Numbered from the stretch's first letter, positions 38,351-53,000 are shown. The stretch: 64,000 nt of DNA from Casuarius casuarius (GCA_003342895.1 PTFA01000024.1:5017505-5081504), one strand, 5' to 3'. Notes: a model not told the origin generated them from the letters alone. Translations and numbers: made by a program.

Positions 38351-41300
38351 AATTGCAATAGATATTTTCATTTTCTCTTGCTTCTCTGTTCTAATCTGGG
38401 TAATAATATGCCATTAAATTGAGGTCAGTAGAAGACTTCTGGCATTCAGGTGAGTGTCCAGGTAACACAGGTTCCCGCACAGACCTAGCATGGGCACCAT
38501 CACAGTAACACTTCACACAACAAAGACTGACAACAACATTGCTGCTAGTGTAGCTGTCATTAAACTATCTACTGTAAGAAAGGTCTTAATACAGGTGCAT
38601 GACAATTAACAGCTTTTTAGTGACACATTTCCCATAAATATCCAACAAAGCTAATCCCATGAAAAGACTGACACAAAGCCTGGCTAAAGAAAAGACAGAA
38701 TTTGCAATACGGATTTTCCATTCACTAGAACAGGGCTGTGAAACCCTTAGCCCCTAAATGTTTTTACTTGTTGCTTTGTTTTCATACTATCCGTGTGGGT
38801 ATCCATCTAGCATTGCCAGAGCTGCAGAATGACTGTAATAATGCTGCAGATTACACAAGTCCTGTTAAAACTCAGTTCAGCTGGACAGAGTCTTATGTCG
38901 ACAACCTTTCAGTCTGGAGGTGTCAGCCCTTTCTGAGACAGTCTCAGTGGGCACCCAGGAAAAGACCCGATTTATAACTCCTGCCAGAGCTACAGCCCGG
39001 AGATTGCTACTCTAAAATGTGCCTGGAGCATTAGTACCATGGGCAAAGTCTCAGACAATGTCTGTAATTTGGGGCTGTGAGTCACACTGCCTTGTTTTCT
39101 CACCCGTGCTACAAAGCCTCTCCTGCAGACTTAGCTATGTTAGTTACCACAGAAGTGCTTCAGCAAACTCAGCTTATGCCTCTTGGGTGAAGTTGCAGCG
39201 CTCTGCTGAAAAAAAGCCTTCCTTCTGCCGCTGTGTTTGGAGACTTTGTCAGGGACCCTGTCAACACAGTAGACGAGTCCTCAGCAGTCACAGCTCCCAA
39301 GTGGTCTGGGACTAAGCAACTCTCAGAGACCATGAAATAACTAGAGAGTTGTCCCCAGTACTTTTAAAATGTCTTAGAAATCATTTCAGCTTGTTGAAGC
39401 TGTTCTAGAGGTAAATTGCCCTCCAGTAAATGTGCAACGACCTTAAAATCATCAACGAAAGAATGTCCTGAAAGATTTTGCAGGCACTTTGAGCAAGAAA
39501 TACAGCACTTAAAATCAAGAGTGGTACAAGACACTGCAGCCTTTGCCACTCTCGCTGAGTAGACAAGGCTGTGACTGGGCAAGTTCTTCCCAGGGGTTGT
39601 TTACAAGGTTATAAAAGATCCCCAGCTGGAACTGTATCAGTACCAATAATAATAATAGCATTAGCATTTCACGATCAGTCCTCCACATGAAAGATGTAAA
39701 GCAGAAGCTAAGTTTTACTCAACCTCAGGCTCCTTTTAGAGCTACTTACACTTGTATCTGATTCAAACTGAATCACCTCATTTAAGAAGCATTTTCTGAG
39801 CAAAATAACGGGCATGTTACCTATTGATCTCTCTCTTATTACATTTAATTGTGCAACAAATCAAAGGCACAGGAGCCCGCTGGTGTGAAGGAGCAGAAAG
39901 GAGATGTATGTTACATTTGATTGACCAGTAATTGCTGAGGACAGGAGGCTCTTTGGTAGGAGCTGGGCTCAGTAGACAGCCTCGTTAGATGTGTCAGTAA
40001 AGGGAGCGAACTGTAGCCATCCGGCCGCCCTGAGCAAGTCAGTGAAGCAGCACAAGCTCTTTCCAGGGGTGCATATCTTCATCAAGGTGTAATGCACCAC
40101 TATCAAGGGGTACGAACCTGTTTTTTTTCCCAAGAAAGATTAAACCCGGGGAAAGAAGAGGAAACGCAGGAAAGCTCTATTCCATTTATAGTTGCCTTTG
40201 CCCACCCAGGGCATAAGAGCAAAGAGACCACTGGCCATCACATACAACAAACACCCTGCCATAGCAGCCTACTCGGGGAGCATGTCTGAGCGGGGGAAGC
40301 AACTCACTGGCCCAGCAAAGACCACATCTCACCATTGATCCTCAAAGATGTATGGCTCATGCCCTGTCGCACTCCACTGTGATCCACTGTAGAAAAGCAA
40401 AGAAGCGCTGCTACTCAGAGCCTGCTGTGAAGCAGCACACACGGTTGTCAGCTCCCTCCTGCAGACCTGCTGCATTACAAAATCCCAGCAGAAGAGGCTG
40501 CTTTTAAGAATGAAACAAATGGTGCCATCTGCTGACCAAAGGACAAGGACACCTAGCTCCTTCGCACACAGAGCACTGAACCATGAGGTTTTTCTGCCTT
40601 CAGCAATACTGCTACACAGGGACAAATACAAATATCATTTTTTTCCTTCATCCCTACATATGGTCTGCAGGCTCAGACAAAATATCTCCTTTGGCAGTAT
40701 ATTATGCAGAATACATGTACGAATAAGCGACTAGAATATGTAATTCTCTGTGGTGGGACTGCCCTGTTGAAATAGTCCCATAGTAGTCCTATACACAATG
40801 TGTGGTGCATATTACTAGGCTACCAATCAGTAGTTTTGTTGGAGGAACACTGTGTGTGAGGACAAGCTATAGCAAAAAAAAAAAAAGGGAGAGGGGAGCA
40901 AAAGCTGTCTTCTAATCAAGCAAGGTATTGTTTTTAATTCCTGGACTGCTGCTAGTAGGCTAAGGAGCTCTCCAGTACGCAACTTTTGATATTTAACCTA
41001 TTTTTGTTGTAGCCAACATGCCTTTTGGTAGGCACTCTAAATAACCCATGCTGGGAATTAATTGTCACGAGAAGACACAAAGGCAAATTAGAAAATAGAA
41101 CTGCATTTTGCAGGGCCTAAAAACAAGGGCAATAAGCTTGAATTTGACAAAATAAAGGAATGGAGACACCAAAGAATTAAAAAGAAGATTGACAAAAGAC
41201 TTTTGTAACTTCCTCATGAGAACTGATGGAGCTGTCACATAAGTCAGGTCAGCCAGTGAGGAAAAACCATGACATCAGAAAACAGACTTGTCCAGGAGTG

Positions 41301-43218
41301 CCAGAGCCAGCTCTTGTTTTTACAAGGGAGAAAGTGTAATCTGAGCTCAGACTGCCATTCTGACACATGGTAAATTAAAGCAAGCTGAACTCTTATTTTG
41401 AGACATGGCTGCTGCAGTTCACCACAGACCTGAAGGTCACAGTAAACACTGGGACTTGACCCATGACAGGGGCTGGCCCCGACCGGGACAGCAGACGCCC
41501 TTACGCTGCCCATTGCCTCCCTGTGCTGGCTGCATTGGTGGCTCGGCAACCGTGATGGAGCTCTGGAGCCCATTTGCGGACAGCGTTTTGAGGTTGGCTG
41601 GCACCAGTTTCAATTTAGCTAAAAACACCAGGATGTTTTGCTGTTTCGGTGGCTCAGGAGCCACCTCGTGGCCTGTGCATGAGCCAGAAGAAAGAGTTAA
41701 CAACAACGAAGGTGTAACCCATGCAGCTTCGATGGAAAACTCATTTCGAGAGTTTATGAAACTTGCTTCTTGCTGATGTGCAGTCACTCGCTACCCCTGA
41801 CAGCTGCACAATATTTCTGAGCTTTTGCCAAATTCTTATCATAACTTTATAAGGTAAGGTACAGCCATGGGGAAAAGGAGTTTTAATCCTTACCTATAAA
41901 CTATGAGCAGAGGGAGAGGGGACCTGAGCGTGATCTTGTCCAACAGAGGAACTTTCAGATAAGCACAGGAAAAAAATTACTGCTTGACTTCTCAACTCAG
42001 TGTCATCCTGCTTATTACAGATTAAATTTAGATGACACTGGCATGACCTAATAAACATGTCAGCAACGGTTCAGGTAGATTTCACACACTTGCAGCCCAG
42101 TCGAGAGGGCTGTCAGACAAGGATAATTTCTACATCTATAGTGCCGCATAAGAAGCTAGCTCAAATTAGGGCAATAAAGCTTGATCTAGGGTTGTAATGA
42201 AAAGTCTGCGTTCACTGTAGCTCTTGTGCCATCAGACCTGAGCTAATTCTGCAGTGCTTCTCGCCCTGCCTTACATCCTGCTCAGTACTACAGACAGAGC
42301 TGAAAGAAATTGCACCGAAGAAAAGTTCAGCCTCAAAAGATGCCATTTTAACACTGTAAATATAAAGACCTTCAGGAAGAGCCCTGAAAGGAAGAAAAAT
42401 AATGTAATTGTGCCAGTCTGCTGGGTTGTTAATGGTTTTCATTCATACCGAGTGCTGGGTTTTAACTTGAAGGAGGAGAAATACAAAGACCAAGAATGAG
42501 AAAGAAGGCCTGGAGGTGCCAAAGGAGGAGTTTTAATTTTATGAATGTTCTTAAGACACGTTAATATTGATAAGATAATTCACTCAGAAACAGGCATTTC
42601 CCTCTGCACATGACTGATGGGGCTGGTTAACAGAAGGTAGATGCCACTGAATCAAATATTTAAGAGCAGTGGAATACAACCTGGCAAAAGAGGCTCTATT
42701 CTGCAAGGATGGAGTTGCCAATCTTCCTGACCCCGCTAGCCTATAAATCTTCATCTGGCTGAGAGCCACACAGTGCATATCCCATGCTGTGCAGAGCCAC
42801 GGGGCAGGGGAGCACTGGGGTCTGTGCGCAGGCTGGAGAGGAGACCCCCATCCCCAGGTGTTCTGCCTGGGACAGTGTCCCACCAGTCTGTACAGCAGAA
42901 GCCAAATGGGTTTGGCAGGTGCTTGGGTTTGAGAGTAACTACTAACACTGGTCCTAGTAGCCCTTTTGGGCTCTCCTTGTCCAGTCCAATATATCAACTA
43001 TTTTTGTACTCACAAAGCCCCACCACCGGTCATGTGCCAATAGCCTCGGGATGGGAGAGGCACTTGAAGAGCTTGCAGGATGTGCAGATAGAGAGCTCCA
43101 CGCCAGCCGCTTCTGCATGAGCAGCATGCTAACAAGAACATTATCCTTTATCAGCACAGCTCAAAGCAGCTGAGCTTTGTATTGTTGGCAACAGTAAATA
43201 TTAAAGGTGCTACAGCTA

Positions 43219-43233
43219 TTATATATATATATT
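43219..43233. repeat. Short (TA)n microsatellite
   Basis: About seven TA units in an AT-rich background. Confidence 0.9.
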
Positions 43234-46017
43234 ATCTTTCACTCTGTCAAGCAAGCATTACAAGAGGGGGCAGTGGCAATTACAGAAGGTAATTACAGGT
43301 GAAGACAACACAGTTTATCATGGCAGATGACAAACTGCAAGAAAGGATGAAGGACTCTGGTTCTGTCTGGGCAATTCATACAGATTAAACAATAACTTTA
43401 AAATAATTAACCTAGCAGAATGTAATGATTTTTAAAAACAGTTTAAATGGTGTTTAATTTGTTTAAATGAACTGTCCCATTAAAACCCACATCCATCATT
43501 TTGATTTGGAAGGGAAGTTTTAATAAGTCCATCCCTCAGCACAGTTTTAGTAACAGTATTGCAGATTTATAGATAAATGTCTCAGATGGAAAATACTCTA
43601 ATACAATGAACTTGTAATTAGATCTGGTAAGCATTTCTCTGGAAGTTAAAAATCAGAGAGAATGGCAATAACTTTAATGGAAATGTTTTGCTATGTTTTT
43701 AACTATTTGTAATGATGGATAACTGTACATTTATACTAGGACTATCAGAATTTATGATCTGTAGCAAAATTACAGGCTTCTAACATGGAAAGTGAAAAAA
43801 AAAGTGTGAAGTGCTCAGATTCCACAATGGAAATAGTAAAAATGCCACAACAATAAGAGGCCGTATCCAAGCAGCATCATGCTGACAGACGCTGCGGCGA
43901 GAGCATCTTTTAAGAAGGTCTTCACAACTCGGGGCTCTTCTGAATCTGTCCCCCTACTATTGCTGGCACCAGTCAGGCAGTAATTTTCACCGACTGATCA
44001 AACTCCACTAGCGCTATTGAAAAAGTGGCTCCGGCAGCTCATTCCTTTGGAAGCGAGGAGCCCTCTCCCCACGTCCCACCTGTACTCGCTCAAAGCCAGT
44101 GCGTGTGGGGTGTGTTGCAGGGTTGTGCGGAGGCTCTCACAGCCCTGACCCACAACAGTGTGACAGCTAAATGAAGTAGGCCTCCATCAGAGTGCCTGAC
44201 CTTGCAATAATTACCAAAGAACAAGGGATGCCAGGGCTAAAAGTACTAGGAAAAATACATACTGGGTGAAAAACAGAGCAATTAAAAGCCCACATTCCTC
44301 TGTAAATAAGAAAAGGATTTAAGCAGCACTTTACTCTGTGTCCACAAGCAGTGGGTGCTGGAAGAAGAGAAAGGTTGATTTCTGATAGCCATTGATTCTC
44401 AGGCAGTTTGTTTAAACAGTTTTTAGTTAGCTCTGACAAGGCTAACTGAAACACTGTATTTCAGAGATTTGAGGAGATCTGCATTCCAAGCAAGCAAAGA
44501 AGGAGCAGAGAAAATAAATTACATTAAGAAAAAAAAAGTGAAAAGACACTTTCTGACTGATTCAGGGTTGGAGGACCTGCTTTGCACTAGTGGAGAGCGA
44601 AGTGGGCCCCCAATAGGAACCAGAAGAAGAAGTTTGGATAAAACACTCAGAAAATACAAGTGTCTGCAGGCCTTGTTTCTCTATGATGGCATGTAGTCCA
44701 AGTCTAAATGTAGGGTTTAAGGCATGATTTCATGGGACAAGGTGAGCTGACCTAATAGCTCCATTCCATGGAAAAATGTGAGGTCTTGCTACCACGTTTT
44801 TGGACCTAAGTCTTTCCCTCCTCCCAGCTGCATGCTCCCACCATTTACCTTGTGCCAGCTCTGGCAGTCATCAGTTCCTCTCAGTGAGCTTCTTCCTTAT
44901 CCCAGAAGAAAGCTGTTCCAGCAAAATATATGGGTAGTTTTCTGTGAGACGAATCAGTTTAGTCTAGGGTTGTTGAGTCCAACAAGTACCAGCATGGTAG
45001 ACAAGGCTGGACCGCTCAGCTGGGAGTGAGAAGGAAAAAACAGAGAGGCAGAGGGAGACGACTTCCCTCATTAGTGGCAGCAGGTTGTTATATTCAGTTC
45101 AGCAGAATGTGAAACTAGTGAAAAAAAAAAAAGTAGAAGATTGAGAAGAATGTCATAGCACCATTAGTTGTGTCTTCATTCCTACATGGTTGGTACACCA
45201 GAAGAGATGGCATGCACTTTATCGTCCAGAGTCATGTTACTTCATTTTATAACTCAGCATCATTTAACAGTGTCCGAATCATCTTCTAGGATTTAAATAT
45301 ATTTACAGTTACACAAGAGGAAAACTCACAGTAAATTTATTGACACAAATTATTTTGCCTGGATTTATATCCTGGTAATTGCAAATAGAACTGTGGCTAA
45401 GACTTAAATTTGTAGGATCTCTTAAGTTACTACAAATCTCTGACACATTCATGGCACCCCATCCAAACTGTTTCCTGAAGAAGACAGAGAATCTGCAGAG
45501 CAAAAGATGGTTTATTATATTCCAGCTTCCATAGCTGGGAATTTAACTTATGTAGCTCCACTGACTTCAGCACATAACCATTTTTTAACATTTAGCAAGC
45601 TAATGTAGAATGCTAATGTATCATTCAAGACATGGAGCAAATAAAAATTGCTCCCTTAATACTAATTTACACAGCTGACTATGATCCAAGCCTACTGGCC
45701 TCATCCTTGTCCCAGTGTACTCACTGGGAGGTCTTAACAATTGTGGACAATTGTCCCATTGCGGGTGAGTAGAGGCTGTGCTGTTTCTGACCCAGTCTTT
45801 AGGTTCAAACATTCATATTTACATATTTAACCAACTCTATCCCCAAGACGAATTTTCATGGGATTGCTGAGCTGGTGCTGAGCTGACATGTAGCTTGCAG
45901 ACAGTGACAGGTAGGCCATGTCCCCCACTCCTTTCTCCTCCACGTCTCTTTCCTGACCATGCTCTTGGCCAAAAACCACCTGTTCTGATGATGGTTGAGC
46001 AAATGTAAGTCACAGAC

Positions 46018-46036
46018 AAAAAAAAAAAAAAAAAAG
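46018..46036. repeat. A19 homopolymer
   Basis: Nineteen A residues are followed by GGAAAAAAG. This could be the tail of an old minus-to-plus retroposition, but no parent body is recognisable upstream. Confidence 0.95.
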
Positions 46037-46212
46037 GAAAAAAGAAACTTTTTCTTTTTGTTGAATTGTTCTCTGCTGAGTTAGTAAGCTGAATTGTGTG
46101 GAAGAGATGGGAGAAAGTGAGAAGCCAGTGGCTGGAAGCAGTTCACCGGACAGGAGCAGCTCAGACATTCCCCCGTTAAACAGCATGACCTGCCCTGCCT
46201 ACTTCAAGGAGA

Positions 46213-46254
46213 ACAATAGCAAGGAAGCACAACAAGCACAACAATAGCAAGGAA
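46213..46254. repeat. Short tandem duplication, 28-bp period
   Basis: The 14-mer ACAATAGCAAGGAA occurs at 46213-46226 and again at 46241-46254, with CACAACAAGCAC-type filler between. It looks like local replication slippage. Confidence 0.85.
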
Positions 46255-46550
46255 AATGGAAGAGAAAGGAAGATAAGAAGAAGACCTCTGCACCTTCTGC
46301 ACCTCCAGCACTATATGAACAGCGTGCTTGGTGTCCTAAACTGACACACTGGCTTCACCGCTCAAGTGTAGCCTCTTCTGGTTCTGACACAACAGTGAAA
46401 TGGTGCAAACCTTGTGCAATACAGTCTGCCTTGTCAAGCCCAGAACTTGCCTAACAGATTGCAGTCACTGTTCACCATGGGAAAATTGGGTGCATTCAAA
46501 TGCAAACCTCTCCAAAGAGTTATGACATGCAAGCACACACAAATTGGTTC

Positions 46551-46595
46551 ATTTTATATATATATATTTTTTTTATATATACATATTTAAAAAAC
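46551..46595. repeat. TA-rich low-complexity tract
   Basis: TATATATATATATTTTTTTT followed by further TATA steps and an A-run. Confidence 0.9.
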
Positions 46596-49500
46596 AACAT
46601 TAATCCCTTTTTAATCAAAGTTGGAAGGGTTCACACACCTGGAAAACCTAGGACATTTGCACAGAAGAGCTGATAAGTGCTATCACTGCCTTCTCGTTGA
46701 TTCTTCAGTGGCAGCTTCACACTTCTTGCAGTTCTGCAAGCATTGATTTAAAATGGCCTGTAACGCTGCCGGCTCAATTTAACACCAAGAAGCTGAAGGT
46801 AGTAAAAGAAGGGAGGGAAAAAATATGCAAAGAAAGTGCTACAAGGGAGTCTACAACTTGGAAATATTTCTCATTATATTCTGGTAAAAACATTGCTGTT
46901 CCCTTCCAATAGACTTCTCTTTTCACTTTATGTGAAAACCAGGGAAATCTAAAAGCATTCCAGGACTTTTGATATCCCAAAATCAAATTTTAGTAATCAG
47001 CTACTTACATTTGACCTTGAAAGTTCCATTTTCCCAAGCTGGCTAGTAAGTCATTTTGCATCTTGTGCACATAGCATTGCACATGAGAAAGAAAGATGCT
47101 TATTTTTCCAATGGCTGCAATATAATCTCTCTGTGTGCGCTAAGGAAACCATGCACAAACTCTGAGATCCATCCCAAATAGCAGTAGATGACAGCGTGCT
47201 CAAAACACCAACTTTGGTTACCCAAGGGGCCACCACTAATTTTAAGACTAGTGCAACTGGCTCCTTGCTAGCCCCAGGAGGAAATGTCATTAATATTACT
47301 TCAATGTAGGTATGGCATCTAGCCCAGTATTCTCTATTGCCTTGACTTTTTGTTGTGCTTTCGTGTTTCAAAATGAGTGTGTAAATCCATACTGTCAAAC
47401 CAGTTCTCCCAAAGGCCTGGTCCCTTTGACATGGCAATTTATGTATAATTCCTAAAGCCGACAAAGCTCCAATGCCTTGTGCTAGACTGTAAAGGGTCCT
47501 GGCCACCCGGCTGGCGCTCACCTGATGATTTGTTCAGTTTTAAACTTTGTAGGTGCAAATTTCCTTGAGGCAGGCACCAGTCTGCATACAAGCAAGTCTC
47601 TCACACGAGGTTCTCCATTTTGCATGGGATCAGCAAATCCATAAGTCTACCCAGAAATACTGTGATTTCATGAGGCTTTGACAGGACTAAGGATTTGCCG
47701 GTTTGAAGCAGCTTGCAGTGCCATGCCCAAATTGTGGCCAGGACCCCTGCCTGGGGAAGAAGAAATCAGGCCAATTTCCACTGGCCCCATTTAGATATCC
47801 TAGACTTAATGTAATTAAGATTTCTCTTGAAGATGAGAAGTTATTCAATTCATGGCTTCAGTGTTTCAGTTTTTAAAACTAGATATTCCCTACGGCGTGT
47901 GCTTTTTGCACTCCCTGCTGGCTTTTCAAAATGTTCCTGGGGCAATTTATGCCTATATAGATATAAATCAATCTTCATCCTGCATCTATCAGTGAAAACA
48001 CATCTGCCTCTGACGCTTGCTGTACAATGTGTGCAGTAGAGGGGCAGCTTATCCCGGAAAGAGGCATAGGCAGCCCGTATCTGCTGTGACATAAGTTCAC
48101 GCCAGTGAGCCGTAGTGGAAATATCCATACTGGGAGTGGGGGGTAGACAGGTGATAATTGCCTTTCAGGTGCTTATTGACTGACTTGCTAGGCAGGAAAG
48201 CAGAAGTAGCAGCTCTTGAGTCGTACAGGATGCAACTTGGAAAGCTGCTTTGAGTTCTCACAGGGGATTTTTTTCTTTAAACGAATGATGGTACGCAGTA
48301 GCTAGAGCGGCTTGCCAACAGCATACATTGTTATTTCTTCCTCTGTTATGAAAGGATGCAGGATAATGAGTAAGAGCCTCCCTACTAGGCTAGAAAGGTC
48401 GAGATCCTCTTTACGGCTGTCAGTGTTCTTGACTGATTTTCTACTAACTAAAGAGAAAAGATTTCCCCTTTTTTTCAGTGGGTCAAAATTAGCTAATGAG
48501 AACTTTTGCTGATCAGTTTGTTTTTGTAAACCAAGTATTTAGCTACTTTGAGGGATTCTTCTCCTTTTCCCACCTAAGCTGCAACTCTCCTTTACCCCTC
48601 TGCTGAGCCTTCTTCTCTGTTTTAGACTCTTCTGTGTTCTTCTGTTCTCTGACAGCCTGAAGCTGGGACTGGGAATGGGTAAGAGGCTTTCTACTGTCAG
48701 CATGCGAGGAAAGACTTGAAAATACTCCCTTTTTTCCCTTATATTTTCCCTTATTAAAATTAAAGGCAAGACAGAAGACATCCAAAGAACTGGACAAGAG
48801 CAGTTGCTTTAGGAGCACAACCATTCCTGAGATATTTTGGATTCTCGCTAGAGTCAATTAATGGAACACATATCTTTGCAAAGGTGTATTCTCAACTACC
48901 TTTCCTTGGCCTCGAAGCCAGCAAGTTCCTGTGCTATCCTGTAATCAAGAAACATGCACTGAAACAGTCTTTATGCTGTAGGAATCATGACAACAGTGAG
49001 TGAACAACTCAAACCAAATGCCTTGGTGGCATTTGCCTCTCCCTGCTAAGTGTCTGCAAGCAGATTTCTTTCCTCTTGAACTTGGTTTTAAAGCACTAAA
49101 TTCTCCATCTGTATTGCATTTCTAAATTTTTGCTTAGCTACCTTATCTGGTCTGTGTGTTTCTACTCTTTAGGTTAGATGACTTACTCTTATTTTAAAAT
49201 CACATTTCTAACATGAGTGCTAGGGACAAGGGGATTTCTGGGATCATTCATGTAGGAAAGCAAAATCTGATATTTCTGTTGCCAGTAATTTTTTTCACCA
49301 GGAAGTCTTTAGAGAGCTCAGTATAAGGCAGGACCACCAGTAAAGGCAATTCAAATGTGTAACCTTGCTCTGTATTCACCAACCTCTACCTGAAGCTTTT
49401 AAGAGTCTTTCACACTGGAAGCCAAGGAGAGCTTGCTGTTGAAAAGAACCTATTTTCCGACCACTTGAAGCAAATAGTTTCTAAGAAGGAGAAGTGGTGT

Positions 49501-49626
49501 GGGAAATGAACTATACATATTGTGCCTTGAAAATAACCTTTGCTGTATTATGAGAGACTTGGTCTTGATAGGGAGAGGCCAGTAACAAGTGAGGAAACCA
49601 ACATACCTTTCTCATGATCATGTTTG

Positions 49627-49734
49627 ATCACTTTGGCAAGATCCCAAATTTCTCTTTTCAAACCCATTTTTTTTAGCTGCACTTTTACTTGAAAAGACAC
49701 TCATGGATTTTCTCTGTAGTCTTGCCAAAGTGAT
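49627..49734. repeat. Nested inverted repeat (potential hairpin)
   Basis: ATCACTTTGGCAAGA at 49627-49641 is perfectly inverted at 49720-49734. Inside it, TCTTTTCAA at 49653-49661 is inverted at 49689-49697. The two stems nest and could form one long imperfect hairpin with an asymmetric internal loop. It may be a worn palindromic transposon remnant or a chance structure. Confidence 0.8.
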
Positions 49735-50070
49735 GCTCCCAGTAAATTAAAACAGCTCCCTGACCACTGCAGACTGGGACTATTTTTTCACTAAAAATGG
49801 TTTTACAGAGCCATTTCCTCCTTTCACCCTGACTTCCATCTGTGTTAGGCAATAACATGAGGAAAATATAGGACAATCTTGTTTCTCAGCTCTACCGAAA
49901 GAATCTCAAGCAATTATAGAGCCACTGAGAACATGGGAGGCAAGACATGAAGAGGTCATCATATCATCCTGCCGTGTGGCCCAGCCCAGGTTAAAGAATA
50001 CCCCAAAGCAACATAGTCCTTGTGCAACAGACATTTTCGATATTTATTTTAAAATCTCTTTTTTCCTAGC

Positions 50071-50092
50071 CCACTGTATTTCAATACAGTGG
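50071..50092. repeat. Perfect 10-bp hairpin
   Basis: CCACTGTATT and AATACAGTGG are perfect reverse complements with a two-base spacer. A T-rich stretch precedes it. There is no gene context. Confidence 0.85.
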
Positions 50093-53000
50093 AAGGAACA
50101 TCTGCATTTATAATGCTCAGATGATGACAGATGTAAAAACATACGTATGTGTGAAGGTAGGGTGTAGGAGTTTAGCACTGCTTTTAACAAAATCTCACAG
50201 GCAAGGTGTTAAACACACTTTGCTGCAAAAAGTGGAGTAACTTGTATCTTGGGCAGTTTTTCTGAGTGTCTGAAACACTTCAGAGGTTGATGCTGTGACT
50301 TTGATGAATGGAAAAGGTAAAGGAAATTATTAAAAGCAGTCTATTTGCTATTGGTTTACTGATAGGCTCATTTTAGAAGAGCTCTGTTCTTCTACTCTTA
50401 ACCGAGATTGTGATGCTGTTATCCATGGTACCGAGGAGCTGCTCTCTGTGCAAATGTGTTTATGGGACTCTGCATAGCTTCCCCAATATTTCAAGATGAC
50501 TGCGGTAAGTAAATTAGCTTCAGCAACTGAGACAGCAGATGTATTATCTGTTTTCTCACTAAGGAGGATCCTAAACTGTTAGGTTGCAGGAGAAGGCTGA
50601 TGCCAACATTAGAACTAGGACATTAAACACATCAAAAAGCATCTTGGATAAACCTGGCACCACAGATGACACTGCAATGAATTGAGGGAAAACTGCCAGA
50701 TACTAAATTTATGTTAATAAAACAAAAAAGCTTGGGAAATCCAGGTCCATAAAAAGCTGGTTTCAGTAAACTACCCAGAATTCCAAAAATCTGACTTTTG
50801 CCTCCCATGTAAAAAATAAACTGCACAATTGCCATAGCTTTTTAGCTCCCACTAGCTTCTCTCTTCTGAATGCCACCGTTAGCAGCTATTCACAGCTCCT
50901 CTGAAATATCCTGGGCTCCTGAGTGCCCGCCAGAAATGCATGCCAGCAGCTCAAAAGGGGGTTTTGAATAGAAGGAGAAAATGTGCATGTGCACAGCTGA
51001 AAGGAGGCCTCATTTCATTTACTCTTGCGGAGGAAAGCAAGTATGAAGGGGAGATTCTCAGAATGCTCTGCTGGAGTGCAGCCGGCAGAAAACGTGCCTT
51101 TTTTCTCACCGTTCGTATTCTGATTTGCAGGGTGAAAGGAGGCCAGAACAATCCCACTTGTCTTTGGGCTCACAAGGAGGATTTTGCAGTTGATTTTTGT
51201 TAACAGAAGCATTTTGTAGACACTAACTAGCAATATTAGCTTCTACCAGCGGTTTTAGTAGGCCTGTGAAACTGAAGGAGATATTTCTTCTGAAGGTTTC
51301 TGTATGTGCAGTGATCTACTTCTGCCACCTGGAAGAGGTAACAGAGAAAGAAAGCCTACTGTCAGGAGACCTCGGGTCACTATCCAGGCATCTGCACACT
51401 CCTTTCTTGGGGGGAAAAAGTAGGATTTTACAAGTAGGGATTTTATAATCTCCCACAGGATGTCAGTTTCTTAAAATGTATAGAAAAGATGATTGTTCCT
51501 TTAAAGATATATGGCTTCCATGGACTGCTAGAGAAGCATATCAGTTATATCTCTAATTCCCCGAGTTATCTTCCTTGAGAGAAATGAAATTTTTAAAAGT
51601 TTTGTTTCCTCCCAAATACTGCAAGGTAAAACAGAAAAATTTTTCTGTAGGAAAGATTCTAAGGATGTAATATATTAGTTTCAGTGACGGACAGGAAAGG
51701 TAAGATGGCAAATTAAATAATGCAGTACCCAATTAAATAATTTAAATAACTACATATTAAACATTTTTTCCTAGGAAAGTGGGTAACTTTTCCTATGGCT
51801 ATTCTTCAGATAGCTGAGGTGACTATTCCTCACACCTTGGAAGTGTTTCTATCTCTATCTCATCAAGAGGTTTAATTTGAACGCTACTTAGCTTTACTTT
51901 AGATTTCCCTGTGTATACCTGTCTCCTGCGATGGTCAGAAGTGCTCCCGCCATTCATGTGCAAATACATTGAAAGAATTACAAATTTAATTGCGTTATAA
52001 GCTGCTATTTTAGCTACCTTAATATCTGTACTTCAATCATGGCAAACCAAACCCTATAACATTTTCCCAGGCTCTTCCTTAAGTTAGCTTTATCTTTTAT
52101 AAGAAGCTTAGGTGTTTTCTAAAAGGTGTAGAGCCTTAAATTTTTCCCCCGATACTCTTTGAACTGTTTACAATTTTCAAACTTCGTATTTGTCTACAGA
52201 TGATACCTTGGGCTTTAGGATTATTTTCTTTACAAAAGCAGCATAAGGTGTAGCATTTTTGCAGCTCAAGTCTTTTGCTGGGCTGCAGACTTTCAATCTT
52301 GGTTGATTTTGATCTCAGCGTGGCCATTTCCTGACTCGCATAGTCCAGGCAGACAGACTTTTCCACTGGTGTGCGCAGGTGGTCTCTTCTAGCAATGGCT
52401 CTAATGGGCGATAGCTTGTCCTCACAACTGCTAATAGCTTGTGATTTTCCATGAAAACCAAATTCCCTCCTGCTACCGGGCTCCGCTCACAAGGCCTGCC
52501 TTTTTTTCAATCAAAGCAATGGGGAAATTTAACAACAAAGACCTATTGTGGGAGCTCGCTGACCCCCAGCCTCCAAAAATGTCCTGAACTGCCGACTTTT
52601 TCTCCGCAAATTAGCAGCTGTGGTTTTCACATACATGCTTTACAATAGCATCACTTTGTCCTACGAGCAAGCCAGAGATCTCACGAAGATAGGTACAATA
52701 TAAAGAGAGGGAGAAACAGATGCTGCCGTGTGGGGATTACAGCTTAAATCGAGCAGGACAGACTAGTTAGGGAGAAGTTAAAACTTCTCGTTTTAGAGCT
52801 GCAAAATTGAGATCAAGAAACAAAGTGACTGTGGAAAAAAATGTAGTTCTGGAGGAAGCAGCACTAGATTTTCTGATGCCTGAAACAGTGTCTCTGCCCT
52901 AGAGCAGACAAGATCCTGGGGAGCAGCGGCTCCCAAATTAGGAGCCCGAAGGAAATGTAATTGCTGAAGCAGGCTTGCACTTGAGAAGTCAGCAGTGAAA

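Larger units (their letters stand above)
36230..47000. other. Intergenic-like sequence, no exon supported
   Basis: Mixed composition, with GC-richer patches near 37.5-38.0, 41.4-41.8 and 42.7-43.1 kb. The longest open frame (37508-37969, plus, 153 codons) lies in the first patch, has no recognisable domain and is overlapped by comparable frames on the other strand, as expected in stop-poor GC-rich DNA. I looked for the cysteine-rich EGF-CFC signature of TDGF1, which neighbours LRRC2 in mammals, and did not see it. Confidence 0.5.

Noticed and set aside
41910..41955. Possible second CR1 3' fragment (GGGGACCTGAGCGTGATCTT, then GTCCAAC)
   Set aside because: Only a short, imperfect match to the GGGACC..GATCATCTTGTCCAAC core, without the flanking CATAGA or C-rich part. 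Too weak to annotate.
47051..47521. Minus-strand open frame of 156 codons
   Set aside because: It begins at GTG with no suitable ATG near the start, has no recognisable domain, and lacks convincing splice context. Chance frame.
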